Positions 37,172 to 52,100 of a stretch of DNA of 64,000 nucleotides are shown here, piece by piece. The translations under genes were made by a program, and so were the position numbers. The notes beneath the pieces are model-generated. The model searched no databases and had not been told where the DNA came from. It saw only the letters and a list, made by a program, of their open reading frames with translations. Every line of letters begins with the position of its first letter. Position 1 is the first letter of the stretch. This DNA comes from Amorphophallus konjac (taxonomy: Eukaryota > Streptophyta > Magnoliopsida > Alismatales > Araceae): contig CM040118.1 of assembly GCA_022559845.1 (NCBI GenBank), forward strand, positions 236,391,224 to 236,455,223. The letters run 5' to 3'.

Positions 37172-40100
37172 GAGCTGACGGATTCCAAATCGGACATCCG
37201 GTTTGAGCCCGACGCTCAAAAGTGCATTTTGTAAATGCACTTGGTTTAAAATCAAAGCAGTCGGGGTCCGGGGGTCCAGAATGTGAAATACTGATCCGAT
37301 CGGCATTCCGATCATTCCAACACGACCTGGGAGGTAGACGTGACTTGTCAGAGCTGACGGATTCCAAATCGGACATCCGGTTTGAGCCCGACGCTCAAAA
37401 GTGCATTTTGTAAATGCACTTGGTTTAAAATCAAAGCAGTCGGGGTCCGGGGGTCCAGAATGTGAAATACTGATCCGATCGGCATTCCGATCGTTCCAAC
37501 ACGACCTGGGAGGTAGACGTGACTTGTCAGAGCTGACGGATTCCAAATCGGACATCCGGTTTGAGCCCGACGCTCAAAAGTGCATTTTGTAAATGCACTT
37601 GGTTTAAAATCAAAGCAGTCGGGGTCCGGGGGTCCAGAATGTGAAATACTGATCCGATCGGCATTCCGATCATTCCAACACGACCTGGGAGGTAGACGTG
37701 ACTTGTCAGAGCTGACGGATTCCAAATCGGACATCCGGTTTGAGCCCGACGCTCAAAAGTGCATTTTGTAAATGCACTTGGTTTAAAATCAAAGCAGTCG
37801 GGGTCCGGGGGTCCAGAATGTGAAATACTGATCCGATCGGCATTCCGATCATTCCAACACGACCTGGGAGGTAGACGTGACTTGTCAGAGCTGACGGATT
37901 CCAAATCGGACATCCGGTTTGAGCCCGACGCTCAAAAGTGCATTTTGTAAATGCACTTGGTTTAAAATCAAAGCAGTCGGGGTCCGGGGGTCCAGAATGT
38001 GAAATACTGATCCGATCGGCATTCCGATCATTCCAACACGACCTGGGAGGTAGACGTGACTTGTCAGAGCTGACGGATTCCAAATCGGACATCCGGTTTG
38101 AGCCCGACGCTCAAAAGTGCATTTTGTAAATGCACTTGGTTTAAAATCAAAGCAGTCGGGGTCCGGGGGTCCAGAATGTGAAATACTGATCCGATCGGCA
38201 TTCCGATCATTCCAACACGACCTGGGAGGTAGACGTGACTTGTCAGAGCTGACGGATTCCAAATCGGACATCCGGTTTGAGCCCGACGCTCAAAAGTGCA
38301 TTTTGTAAATGCACTTGGTTTAAAATCAAAGCAGTCGGGGTCCGGGGGTCCAGAATGTGAAATACTGATCCGATCGGCATTCCGATCATTCCAACACGAC
38401 CTGGGAGGTAGACGTGACTTGTCAGAGCTGACGGATTCCAAATCGGACATCCGGTTTGAGCCCGACGCTCAAAAGTGCATTTTGTAAATGCACTTGGTTT
38501 AAAATCAAAGCAGTCGGGGTCCGGGGGTCCAGAATGTGAAATACTGATCCGATCGGCATTCCGATCATTCCAACACGACCTGGGAGGTAGACGTGACTTG
38601 TCAGAGCTGACGGATTCCAAATCGGACATCCGGTTTGAGCCCGACGCTCAAAAGTGCATTTTGTAAATGCACTTGGTTTAAAATCAAAGCAGTCGGGGTC
38701 CGGGGGTCCAGAATGTGAAATACTGATCCGATCGGCATTCCGATCATTCCAACACGACCTGGGAGGTAGACGTGACTTGTCAGAGCTGACGGATTCCAAA
38801 TCGGACATCCGGTTTGAGCCCGACGCTCAAAAGTGCATTTTGTAAATGCACTTGGTTTAAAATCAAAGCAGTCGGGGTCCGGGGGTCCAGAATGTGAAAT
38901 ACTGATCCGATCGGCATTCCGATCATTCCAACACGACCTGGGAGGTAGACGTGACTTGTCAGAGCTGACGGATTCCAAATCGGACATCCGGTTTGAGCCC
39001 GACGCTCAAAAGTGCATTTTGTAAATGCACTTGGTTTAAAATCAAAGCAGTCGGGGTCCGGGGGTCCAGAATGTGAAATACTGATCCGATCGGCATTCCG
39101 ATCATTCCAACACGACCTGGGAGGTAGACGTGACTTGTCAGAGCTGACGGATTCCAAATCGGACATCCGGTTTGAGCCCGACGCTCAAAAGTGCATTTTG
39201 TAAATGCACTTGGTTTAAAATCAAAGCAGTCGGGGTCCGGGGGTCCAGAATGTGAAATACTGATCCGATCGGCATTCCGATCATTCCAACACGACCTGGG
39301 AGGTAGACGTGACTTGTCAGAGCTGACGGATTCCAAATCGGACATCCGGTTTGAGCCCGACGCTCAAAAGTGCATTTTGTAAATGCACTTGGTTTAAAAT
39401 CAAAGCAGTCGGGGTCCGGGGGTCCAGAATGTGAAATACTGATCCGATCGGCATTCCGATCATTCCAACACGACCTGGGAGGTAGACGTGACTTGTCAGA
39501 GCTGACGGATTCCAAATCGGACATCCGGTTTGAGCCCGACGCTCAAAAGTGCATTTTGTAAATGCACTTGGTTTAAAATCAAAGCAGTCGGGGTCCGGGG
39601 GTCCAGAATGTGAAATACTGATCCGATCGGCATTCCGATCATTCCAACACGACCTGGGAGGTAGACGTGACTTGTCAGAGCTGACGGATTCCAAATCGGA
39701 CATCCGGTTTGAGCCCGACGCTCAAAAGTGCATTTTGTAAATGCACTTGGTTTAAAATCAAAGCAGTCGGGGTCCGGGGGTCCAGAATGTGAAATACTGA
39801 TCCGATCGGCATTCCGATCATTCCAACACGACCTGGGAGGTAGACGTGACTTGTCAGAGCTGACGGATTCCAAATCGGACATCCGGTTTGAGCCCGACGC
39901 TCAAAAGTGCATTTTGTAAATGCACTTGGTTTAAAATCAAAGCAGTCGGGGTCCGGGGGTCCAGAATGTGAAATACTGATCCGATCGGCATTCCGATCAT
40001 TCCAACACGACCTGGGAGGTAGACGTGACTTGTCAGAGCTGACGGATTCCAAATCGGACATCCGGTTTGAGCCCGACGCTCAAAAGTGCATTTTGTAAAT

Positions 40101-43100
40101 GCACTTGGTTTAAAATCAAAGCAGTCGGGGTCCGGGGGTCCAGAATGTGAAATACTGATCCGATCGGCATTCCGATCATTCCAACACGACCTGGGAGGTA
40201 GACGTGACTTGTCAGAGCTGACGGATTCCAAATCGGACATCCGGTTTGAGCCCGACGCTCAAAAGTGCATTTTGTAAATGCACTTGGTTTAAAATCAAAG
40301 CAGTCGGGGTCCGGGGGTCCAGAATGTGAAATACTGATCCGATCGGCATTCCGATCATTCCAACACGACCTGGGAGGTAGACGTGACTTGTCAGAGCTGA
40401 CGGATTCCAAATCGGACATCCGGTTTGAGCCCGACGCTCAAAAGTGCATTTTGTAAATGCACTTGGTTTAAAATCAAAGCAGTCGGGGTCCGGGGGTCCA
40501 GAATGTGAAATACTGATCCGATCGGCATTCCGATCATTCCAACACGACCTGGGAGGTAGACGTGACTTGTCAGAGCTGACGGATTCCAAATCGGACATCC
40601 GGTTTGAGCCCGACGCTCAAAAGTGCATTTTGTAAATGCACTTGGTTTAAAATCAAAGCAGTCGGGGTCCGGGGGTCCAGAATGTGAAATACTGATCCGA
40701 TCGGCATTCCGATCATTCCAACACGACCTGGGAGGTAGACGTGACTTGTCAGAGCTGACGGATTCCAAATCGGACATCCGGTTTGAGCCCGACGCTCAAA
40801 AGTGCATTTTGTAAATGCACTTGGTTTAAAATCAAAGCAGTCGGGGTCCGGGGGTCCAGAATGTGAAATACTGATCCGATCGGCATTCCGATCATTCCAA
40901 CACGACCTGGGAGGTAGACGTGACTTGTCAGAGCTGACGGATTCCAAATCGGACATCCGGTTTGAGCCCGACGCTCAAAAGTGCATTTTGTAAATGCACT
41001 TGGTTTAAAATCAAAGCAGTCGGGGTCCGGGGGTCCAGAATGTGAAATACTGATCCGATCGGCATTCCGATCATTCCAACACGACCTGGGAGGTAGACGT
41101 GACTTGTCAGAGCTGACGGATTCCAAATCGGACATCCGGTTTGAGCCCGACGCTCAAAAGTGCATTTTGTAAATGCACTTGGTTTAAAATCAAAGCAGTC
41201 GGGGTCCGGGGGTCCAGAATGTGAAATACTGATCCGATCGGCATTCCGATCATTCCAACACGACCTGGGAGGTAGACGTGACTTGTCAGAGCTGACGGAT
41301 TCCAAATCGGACATCCGGTTTGAGCCCGACGCTCAAAAGTGCATTTTGTAAATGCACTTGGTTTAAAATCAAAGCAGTCGGGGTCCGGGGGTCCAGAATG
41401 TGAAATACTGATCCGATCGGCATTCCGATCATTCCAACACGACCTGGGAGGTAGACGTGACTTGTCAGAGCTGACGGATTCCAAATCGGACATCCGGTTT
41501 GAGCCCGACGCTCAAAAGTGCATTTTGTAAATGCACTTGGTTTAAAATCAAAGCAGTCGGGGTCCGGGGGTCCAGAATGTGAAATACTGATCCGATCGGC
41601 ATTCCGATCATTCCAACACGACCTGGGAGGTAGACGTGACTTGTCAGAGCTGACGGATTCCAAATCGGACATCCGGTTTGAGCCCGACGCTCAAAAGTGC
41701 ATTTTGTAAATGCACTTGGTTTAAAATCAAAGCAGTCGGGGTCCGGGGGTCCAGAATGTGAAATACTGATCCGATCGGCATTCCGATCATTCCAACACGA
41801 CCTGGGAGGTAGACGTGACTTGTCAGAGCTGACGGATTCCAAATCGGACATCCGGTTTGAGCCCGACGCTCAAAAGTGCATTTTGTAAATGCACTTGGTT
41901 TAAAATCAAAGCAGTCGGGGTCCGGGGGTCCAGAATGTGAAATACTGATCCGATCGGCATTCCGATCGTTCCAACACGACCTGGGAGGTAGACGTGACTT
42001 GTCAGAGCTGACGGATTCCAAATCGGACATCCGGTTTGAGCCCGACGCTCAAAAGTGCATTTTGTAAATGCACTTGGTTTAAAATCAAAGCAGTCGGGGT
42101 CCGGGGGTCCAGAATGTGAAATACTGATCCGATCGGCATTCCGATCATTCCAACACGACCTGGGAGGTAGACGTGACTTGTCAGAGCTGACGGATTCCAA
42201 ATCGGACATCCGGTTTGAGCCCGACGCTCAAAAGTGCATTTTGTAAATGCACTTGGTTTAAAATCAAAGCAGTCGGGGTCCGGGGGTCCAGAATGTGAAA
42301 TACTGATCCGATCGGCATTCCGATCATTCCAACACGACCTGGGAGGTAGACGTGACTTGTCAGAGCTGACGGATTCCAAATCGGACATCCGGTTTGAGCC
42401 CGACGCTCAAAAGTGCATTTTGTAAATGCACTTGGTTTAAAATCAAAGCAGTCGGGGTCCGGGGGTCCAGAATGTGAAATACTGATCCGATCGGCATTCC
42501 GATCATTCCAACACGACCTGGGAGGTAGACGTGACTTGTCAGAGCTGACGGATTCCAAATCGGACATCCGGTTTGAGCCCGACGCTCAAAAGTGCATTTT
42601 GTAAATGCACTTGGTTTAAAATCAAAGCAGTCGGGGTCCGGGGGTCCAGAATGTGAAATACTGATCCGATCGGCATTCCGATCATTCCAACACGACCTGG
42701 GAGGTAGACGTGACTTGTCAGAGCTGACGGATTCCAAATCGGACATCCGGTTTGAGCCCGACGCTCAAAAGTGCATTTTGTAAATGCACTTGGTTTAAAA
42801 TCAAAGCAGTCGGGGTCCGGGGGTCCAGAATGTGAAATACTGATCCGATCGGCATTCCGATCATTCCAACACGACCTGGGAGGTAGACGTGACTTGTCAG
42901 AGCTGACGGATTCCAAATCGGACATCCGGTTTGAGCCCGACGCTCAAAAGTGCATTTTGTAAATGCACTTGGTTTAAAATCAAAGCAGTCGGGGTCCGGG
43001 GGTCCAGAATGTGAAATACTGATCCGATCGGCATTCCGATCATTCCAACACGACCTGGGAGGTAGACGTGACTTGTCAGAGCTGACGGATTCCAAATCGG

Positions 43101-46100
43101 ACATCCGGTTTGAGCCCGACGCTCAAAAGTGCATTTTGTAAATGCACTTGGTTTAAAATCAAAGCAGTCGGGGTCCGGGGGTCCAGAATGTGAAATACTG
43201 ATCCGATCGGCATTCCGATCATTCCAACACGACCTGGGAGGTAGACGTGACTTGTCAGAGCTGACGGATTCCAAATCGGACATCCGGTTTGAGCCCGACG
43301 CTCAAAAGTGCATTTTGTAAATGCACTTGGTTTAAAATCAAAGCAGTCGGGGTCCGGGGGTCCAGAATGTGAAATACTGATCCGATCGGCATTCCGATCA
43401 TTCCAACACGACCTGGGAGGTAGACGTGACTTGTCAGAGCTGACGGATTCCAAATCGGACATCCGGTTTGAGCCCGACGCTCAAAAGTGCATTTTGTAAA
43501 TGCACTTGGTTTAAAATCAAAGCAGTCGGGGTCCGGGGGTCCAGAATGTGAAATACTGATCCGATCGGCATTCCGATCATTCCAACACGACCTGGGAGGT
43601 AGACGTGACTTGTCAGAGCTGACGGATTCCAAATCGGACATCCGGTTTGAGCCCGACGCTCAAAAGTGCATTTTGTAAATGCACTTGGTTTAAAATCAAA
43701 GCAGTCGGGGTCCGGGGGTCCAGAATGTGAAATACTGATCCGATCGGCATTCCGATCATTCCAACACGACCTGGGAGGTAGACGTGACTTGTCAGAGCTG
43801 ACGGATTCCAAATCGGACATCCGGTTTGAGCCCGACGCTCAAAAGTGCATTTTGTAAATGCACTTGGTTTAAAATCAAAGCAGTCGGGGTCCGGGGGTCC
43901 AGAATGTGAAATACTGATCCGATCGGCATTCCGATCATTCCAACACGACCTGGGAGGTAGACGTGACTTGTCAGAGCTGACGGATTCCAAATCGGACATC
44001 CGGTTTGAGCCCGACGCTCAAAAGTGCATTTTGTAAATGCACTTGGTTTAAAATCAAAGCAGTCGGGGTCCGGGGGTCCAGAATGTGAAATACTGATCCG
44101 ATCGGCATTCCGATCATTCCAACACGACCTGGGAGGTAGACGTGACTTGTCAGAGCTGACGGATTCCAAATCGGACATCCGGTTTGAGCCCGACGCTCAA
44201 AAGTGCATTTTGTAAATGCACTTGGTTTAAAATCAAAGCAGTCGGGGTCCGGGGGTCCAGAATGTGAAATACTGATCCGATCGGCATTCCGATCATTCCA
44301 ACACGACCTGGGAGGTAGACGTGACTTGTCAGAGCTGACGGATTCCAAATCGGACATCCGGTTTGAGCCCGACGCTCAAAAGTGCATTTTGTAAATGCAC
44401 TTGGTTTAAAATCAAAGCAGTCGGGGTCCGGGGGTCCAGAATGTGAAATACTGATCCGATCGGCATTCCGATCATTCCAACACGACCTGGGAGGTAGACG
44501 TGACTTGTCAGAGCTGACGGATTCCAAATCGGACATCCGGTTTGAGCCCGACGCTCAAAAGTGCATTTTGTAAATGCACTTGGTTTAAAATCAAAGCAGT
44601 CGGGGTCCGGGGGTCCAGAATGTGAAATACTGATCCGATCGGCATTCCGATCATTCCAACACGACCTGGGAGGTAGACGTGACTTGTCAGAGCTGACGGA
44701 TTCCAAATCGGACATCCGGTTTGAGCCCGACGCTCAAAAGTGCATTTTGTAAATGCACTTGGTTTAAAATCAAAGCAGTCGGGGTCCGGGGGTCCAGAAT
44801 GTGAAATACTGATCCGATCGGCATTCCGATCTTTCCAACACGACCTGGGAGGTAGACGTGACTTGTCAGAGCTGACGGATTCCAAATCGGACATCCGGTT
44901 TGAGCCCGACGCTCAAAAGTGCATTTTGTAAATGCACTTGGTTTAAAATCAAAGCAGTCGGGGTCCGGGGGTCCAGAATGTGAAATACTGATCCGATCGG
45001 CATTCCGATCATTCCAACACGACCTGGGAGGTAGACGTGACTTGTCAGAGCTGACGGATTCCAAATCGGACATCCGGTTTGAGCCCGACGCTCAAAAGTG
45101 CATTTTGTAAATGCACTTGGTTTAAAATCAAAGCAGTCGGGGTCCGGGGGTCCAGAATGTGAAATACTGATCCGATCGGCATTCCGATCTTTCCAACACG
45201 ACCTGGGAGGTAGACGTGACTTGTCAGAGCTGACGGATTCCAAATCGGACATCCGGTTTGAGCCCGACGCTCAAAAGTGCATTTTGTAAATGCACTTGGT
45301 TTAAAATCAAAGCAGTCGGGGTCCGGGGGTCCAGAATGTGAAATACTGATCCGATCGGCATTCCGATCATTCCAACACGACCTGGGAGGTAGACGTGACT
45401 TGTCAGAGCTGACGGATTCCAAATCGGACATCCGGTTTGAGCCCGACGCTCAAAAGTGCATTTTGTAAATGCACTTGGTTTAAAATCAAAGCAGTCGGGG
45501 TCCGGGGGTCCAGAATGTGAAATACTGATCCGATCGGCATTCCGATCATTCCAACACGACCTGGGAGGTAGACGTGACTTGTCAGAGCTGACGGATTCCA
45601 AATCGGACATCCGGTTTGAGCCCGACGCTCAAAAGTGCATTTTGTAAATGCACTTGGTTTAAAATCAAAGCAGTCGGGGTCCGGGGGTCCAGAATGTGAA
45701 ATACTGATCCGATCGGCATTCCGATCATTCCAACACGACCTGGGAGGTAGACGTGACTTGTCAGAGCTGACGGATTCCAAATCGGACATCCGGTTTGAGC
45801 CCGACGCTCAAAAGTGCATTTTGTAAATGCACTTGGTTTAAAATCAAAGCAGTCGGGGTCCGGGGGTCCAGAATGTGAAATACTGATCCGATCGGCATTC
45901 CGATCATTCCAACACGACCTGGGAGGTAGACGTGACTTGTCAGAGCTGACGGATTCCAAATCGGACATCCGGTTTGAGCCCGACGCTCAAAAGTGCATTT
46001 TGTAAATGCACTTGGTTTAAAATCAAAGCAGTCGGGGTCCGGGGGTCCAGAATGTGAAATACTGATCCGATCGGCATTCCGATCATTCCAACACGACCTG

Positions 46101-49100
46101 GGAGGTAGACGTGACTTGTCAGAGCTGACGGATTCCAAATCGGACATCCGGTTTGAGCCCGACGCTCAAAAGTGCATTTTGTAAATGCACTTGGTTTAAA
46201 ATCAAAGCAGTCGGGGTCCGGGGGTCCAGAATGTGAAATACTGATCCGATCGGCATTCCGATCATTCCAACACGACCTGGGAGGTAGACGTGACTTGTCA
46301 GAGCTGACGGATTCCAAATCGGACATCCGGTTTGAGCCCGACGCTCAAAAGTGCATTTTGTAAATGCACTTGGTTTAAAATCAAAGCAGTCGGGGTCCGG
46401 GGGTCCAGAATGTGAAATACTGATCCGATCGGCATTCCGATCATTCCAACACGACCTGGGAGGTAGACGTGACTTGTCAGAGCTGACGGATTCCAAATCG
46501 GACATCCGGTTTGAGCCCGACGCTCAAAAGTGCATTTTGTAAATGCACTTGGTTTAAAATCAAAGCAGTCGGGGTCCGGGGGTCCAGAATGTGAAATACT
46601 GATCCGATCGGCATTCCGATCATTCCAACACGACCTGGGAGGTAGACGTGACTTGTCAGAGCTGACGGATTCCAAATCGGACATCCGGTTTGAGCCCGAC
46701 GCTCAAAAGTGCATTTTGTAAATGCACTTGGTTTAAAATCAAAGCAGTCGGGGTCCGGGGGTCCAGAATGTGAAATACTGATCCGATCGGCATTCCGATC
46801 ATTCCAACACGACCTGGGAGGTAGACGTGACTTGTCAGAGCTGACGGATTCCAAATCGGACATCCGGTTTGAGCCCGACGCTCAAAAGTGCATTTTGTAA
46901 ATGCACTTGGTTTAAAATCAAAGCAGTCGGGGTCCGGGGGTCCAGAATGTGAAATACTGATCCGATCGGCATTCCGATCATTCCAACACGACCTGGGAGG
47001 TAGACGTGACTTGTCAGAGCTGACGGATTCCAAATCGGACATCCGGTTTGAGCCCGACGCTCAAAAGTGCATTTTGTAAATGCACTTGGTTTAAAATCAA
47101 AGCAGTCGGGGTCCGGGGGTCCAGAATGTGAAATACTGATCCGATCGGCATTCCGATCATTCCAACACGACCTGGGAGGTAGACGTGACTTGTCAGAGCT
47201 GACGGATTCCAAATCGGACATCCGGTTTGAGCCCGACGCTCAAAAGTGCATTTTGTAAATGCACTTGGTTTAAAATCAAAGCAGTCGGGGTCCGGGGGTC
47301 CAGAATGTGAAATACTGATCCGATCGGCATTCCGATCATTCCAACACGACCTGGGAGGTAGACGTGACTTGTCAGAGCTGACGGATTCCAAATCGGACAT
47401 CCGGTTTGAGCCCGACGCTCAAAAGTGCATTTTGTAAATGCACTTGGTTTAAAATCAAAGCAGTCGGGGTCCGGGGGTCCAGAATGTGAAATACTGATCC
47501 GATCGGCATTCCGATCATTCCAACACGACCTGGGAGGTAGACGTGACTTGTCAGAGCTGACGGATTCCAAATCGGACATCCGGTTTGAGCCCGACGCTCA
47601 AAAGTGCATTTTGTAAATGCACTTGGTTTAAAATCAAAGCAGTCGGGGTCCGGGGGTCCAGAATGTGAAATACTGATCCGATCGGCATTCCGATCATTCC
47701 AACACGACCTGGGAGGTAGACGTGACTTGTCAGAGCTGACGGATTCCAAATCGGACATCCGGTTTGAGCCCGACGCTCAAAAGTGCATTTTGTAAATGCA
47801 CTTGGTTTAAAATCAAAGCAGTCGGGGTCCGGGGGTCCAGAATGTGAAATACTGATCCGATCGGCATTCCGATCATTCCAACACGACCTGGGAGGTAGAC
47901 GTGACTTGTCAGAGCTGACGGATTCCAAATCGGACATCCGGTTTGAGCCCGACGCTCAAAAGTGCATTTTGTAAATGCACTTGGTTTAAAATCAAAGCAG
48001 TCGGGGTCCGGGGGTCCAGAATGTGAAATACTGATCCGATCGGCATTCCGATCATTCCAACACGACCTGGGAGGTAGACGTGACTTGTCAGAGCTGACGG
48101 ATTCCAAATCGGACATCCGGTTTGAGCCCGACGCTCAAAAGTGCATTTTGTAAATGCACTTGGTTTAAAATCAAAGCAGTCGGGGTCCGGGGGTCCAGAA
48201 TGTGAAATACTGATCCGATCGGCATTCCGATCATTCCAACACGACCTGGGAGGTAGACGTGACTTGTCAGAGCTGACGGATTCCAAATCGGACATCCGGT
48301 TTGAGCCCGACGCTCAAAAGTGCATTTTGTAAATGCACTTGGTTTAAAATCAAAGCAGTCGGGGTCCGGGGGTCCAGAATGTGAAATACTGATCCGATCG
48401 GCATTCCGATCATTCCAACACGACCTGGGAGGTAGACGTGACTTGTCAGAGCTGACGGATTCCAAATCGGACATCCGGTTTGAGCCCGACGCTCAAAAGT
48501 GCATTTTGTAAATGCACTTGGTTTAAAATCAAAGCAGTCGGGGTCCGGGGGTCCAGAATGTGAAATACTGATCCGATCGGCATTCCGATCATTCCAACAC
48601 GACCTGGGAGGTAGACGTGACTTGTCAGAGCTGACGGATTCCAAATCGGACATCCGGTTTGAGCCCGACGCTCAAAAGTGCATTTTGTAAATGCACTTGG
48701 TTTAAAATCAAAGCAGTCGGGGTCCGGGGGTCCAGAATGTGAAATACTGATCCGATCGGCATTCCGATCATTCCAACACGACCTGGGAGGTAGACGTGAC
48801 TTGTCAGAGCTGACGGATTCCAAATCGGACATCCGGTTTGAGCCCGACGCTCAAAAGTGCATTTTGTAAATGCACTTGGTTTAAAATCAAAGCAGTCGGG
48901 GTCCGGGGGTCCAGAATGTGAAATACTGATCCGATCGGCATTCCGATCATTCCAACACGACCTGGGAGGTAGACGTGACTTGTCAGAGCTGACGGATTCC
49001 AAATCGGACATCCGGTTTGAGCCCGACGCTCAAAAGTGCATTTTGTAAATGCACTTGGTTTAAAATCAAAGCAGTCGGGGTCCGGGGGTCCAGAATGTGA

Positions 49101-52100
49101 AATACTGATCCGATCGGCATTCCGATCATTCCAACACGACCTGGGAGGTAGACGTGACTTGTCAGAGCTGACGGATTCCAAATCGGACATCCGGTTTGAG
49201 CCCGACGCTCAAAAGTGCATTTTGTAAATGCACTTGGTTTAAAATCAAAGCAGTCGGGGTCCGGGGGTCCAGAATGTGAAATACTGATCCGATCGGCATT
49301 CCGATCATTCCAACACGACCTGGGAGGTAGACGTGACTTGTCAGAGCTGACGGATTCCAAATCGGACATCCGGTTTGAGCCCGACGCTCAAAAGTGCATT
49401 TTGTAAATGCACTTGGTTTAAAATCAAAGCAGTCGGGGTCCGGGGGTCCAGAATGTGAAATACTGATCCGATCGGCATTCCGATCATTCCAACACGACCT
49501 GGGAGGTAGACGTGACTTGTCAGAGCTGACGGATTCCAAATCGGACATCCGGTTTGAGCCCGACGCTCAAAAGTGCATTTTGTAAATGCACTTGGTTTAA
49601 AATCAAAGCAGTCGGGGTCCGGGGGTCCAGAATGTGAAATACTGATCCGATCGGCATTCCGATCATTCCAACACGACCTGGGAGGTAGACGTGACTTGTC
49701 AGAGCTGACGGATTCCAAATCGGACATCCGGTTTGAGCCCGACGCTCAAAAGTGCATTTTGTAAATGCACTTGGTTTAAAATCAAAGCAGTCGGGGTCCG
49801 GGGGTCCAGAATGTGAAATACTGATCCGATCGGCATTCCGATCATTCCAACACGACCTGGGAGGTAGACGTGACTTGTCAGAGCTGACGGATTCCAAATC
49901 GGACATCCGGTTTGAGCCCGACGCTCAAAAGTGCATTTTGTAAATGCACTTGGTTTAAAATCAAAGCAGTCGGGGTCCGGGGGTCCAGAATGTGAAATAC
50001 TGATCCGATCGGCATTCCGATCATTCCAACACGACCTGGGAGGTAGACGTGACTTGTCAGAGCTGACGGATTCCAAATCGGACATCCGGTTTGAGCCCGA
50101 CGCTCAAAAGTGCATTTTGTAAATGCACTTGGTTTAAAATCAAAGCAGTCGGGGTCCGGGGGTCCAGAATGTGAAATACTGATCCGATCGGCATTCCGAT
50201 CATTCCAACACGACCTGGGAGGTAGACGTGACTTGTCAGAGCTGACGGATTCCAAATCGGACATCCGGTTTGAGCCCGACGCTCAAAAGTGCATTTTGTA
50301 AATGCACTTGGTTTAAAATCAAAGCAGTCGGGGTCCGGGGGTCCAGAATGTGAAATACTGATCCGATCGGCATTCCGATCATTCCAACACGACCTGGGAG
50401 GTAGACGTGACTTGTCAGAGCTGACGGATTCCAAATCGGACATCCGGTTTGAGCCCGACGCTCAAAAGTGCATTTTGTAAATGCACTTGGTTTAAAATCA
50501 AAGCAGTCGGGGTCCGGGGGTCCAGAATGTGAAATACTGATCCGATCGGCATTCCGATCATTCCAACACGACCTGGGAGGTAGACGTGACTTGTCAGAGC
50601 TGACGGATTCCAAATCGGACATCCGGTTTGAGCCCGACGCTCAAAAGTGCATTTTGTAAATGCACTTGGTTTAAAATCAAAGCAGTCGGGGTCCGGGGGT
50701 CCAGAATGTGAAATACTGATCCGATCGGCATTCCGATCATTCCAACACGACCTGGGAGGTAGACGTGACTTGTCAGAGCTGACGGATTCCAAATCGGACA
50801 TCCGGTTTGAGCCCGACGCTCAAAAGTGCATTTTGTAAATGCACTTGGTTTAAAATCAAAGCAGTCGGGGTCCGGGGGTCCAGAATGTGAAATACTGATC
50901 CGATCGGCATTCCGATCATTCCAACACGACCTGGGAGGTAGACGTGACTTGTCAGAGCTGACGGATTCCAAATCGGACATCCGGTTTGAGCCCGACGCTC
51001 AAAAGTGCATTTTGTAAATGCACTTGGTTTAAAATCAAAGCAGTCGGGGTCCGGGGGTCCAGAATGTGAAATACTGATCCGATCGGCATTCCGATCATTC
51101 CAACACGACCTGGGAGGTAGACGTGACTTGTCAGAGCTGACGGATTCCAAATCGGACATCCGGTTTGAGCCCGACGCTCAAAAGTGCATTTTGTAAATGC
51201 ACTTGGTTTAAAATCAAAGCAGTCGGGGTCCGGGGGTCCAGAATGTGAAATACTGATCCGATCGGCATTCCGATCATTCCAACACGACCTGGGAGGTAGA
51301 CGTGACTTGTCAGAGCTGACGGATTCCAAATCGGACATCCGGTTTGAGCCCGACGCTCAAAAGTGCATTTTGTAAATGCACTTGGTTTAAAATCAAAGCA
51401 GTCGGGGTCCGGGGGTCCAGAATGTGAAATACTGATCCGATCGGCATTCCGATCATTCCAACACGACCTGGGAGGTAGACGTGACTTGTCAGAGCTGACG
51501 GATTCCAAATCGGACATCCGGTTTGAGCCCGACGCTCAAAAGTGCATTTTGTAAATGCACTTGGTTTAAAATCAAAGCAGTCGGGGTCCGGGGGTCCAGA
51601 ATGTGAAATACTGATCCGATCGGCATTCCGATCATTCCAACACGACCTGGGAGGTAGACGTGACTTGTCAGAGCTGACGGATTCCAAATCGGACATCCGG
51701 TTTGAGCCCGACGCTCAAAAGTGCATTTTGTAAATGCACTTGGTTTAAAATCAAAGCAGTCGGGGTCCGGGGGTCCAGAATGTGAAATACTGATCCGATC
51801 GGCATTCCGATCATTCCAACACGACCTGGGAGGTAGACGTGACTTGTCAGAGCTGACGGATTCCAAATCGGACATCCGGTTTGAGCCCGACGCTCAAAAG
51901 TGCATTTTGTAAATGCACTTGGTTTAAAATCAAAGCAGTCGGGGTCCGGGGGTCCAGAATGTGAAATACTGATCCGATCGGCATTCCGATCGTTCCAACA
52001 CGACCTGGGAGGTAGACGTGACTTGTCAGAGCTGACGGATTCCAAATCGGACATCCGGTTTGAGCCCGACGCTCAAAAGTGCATTTTGTAAATGCACTTG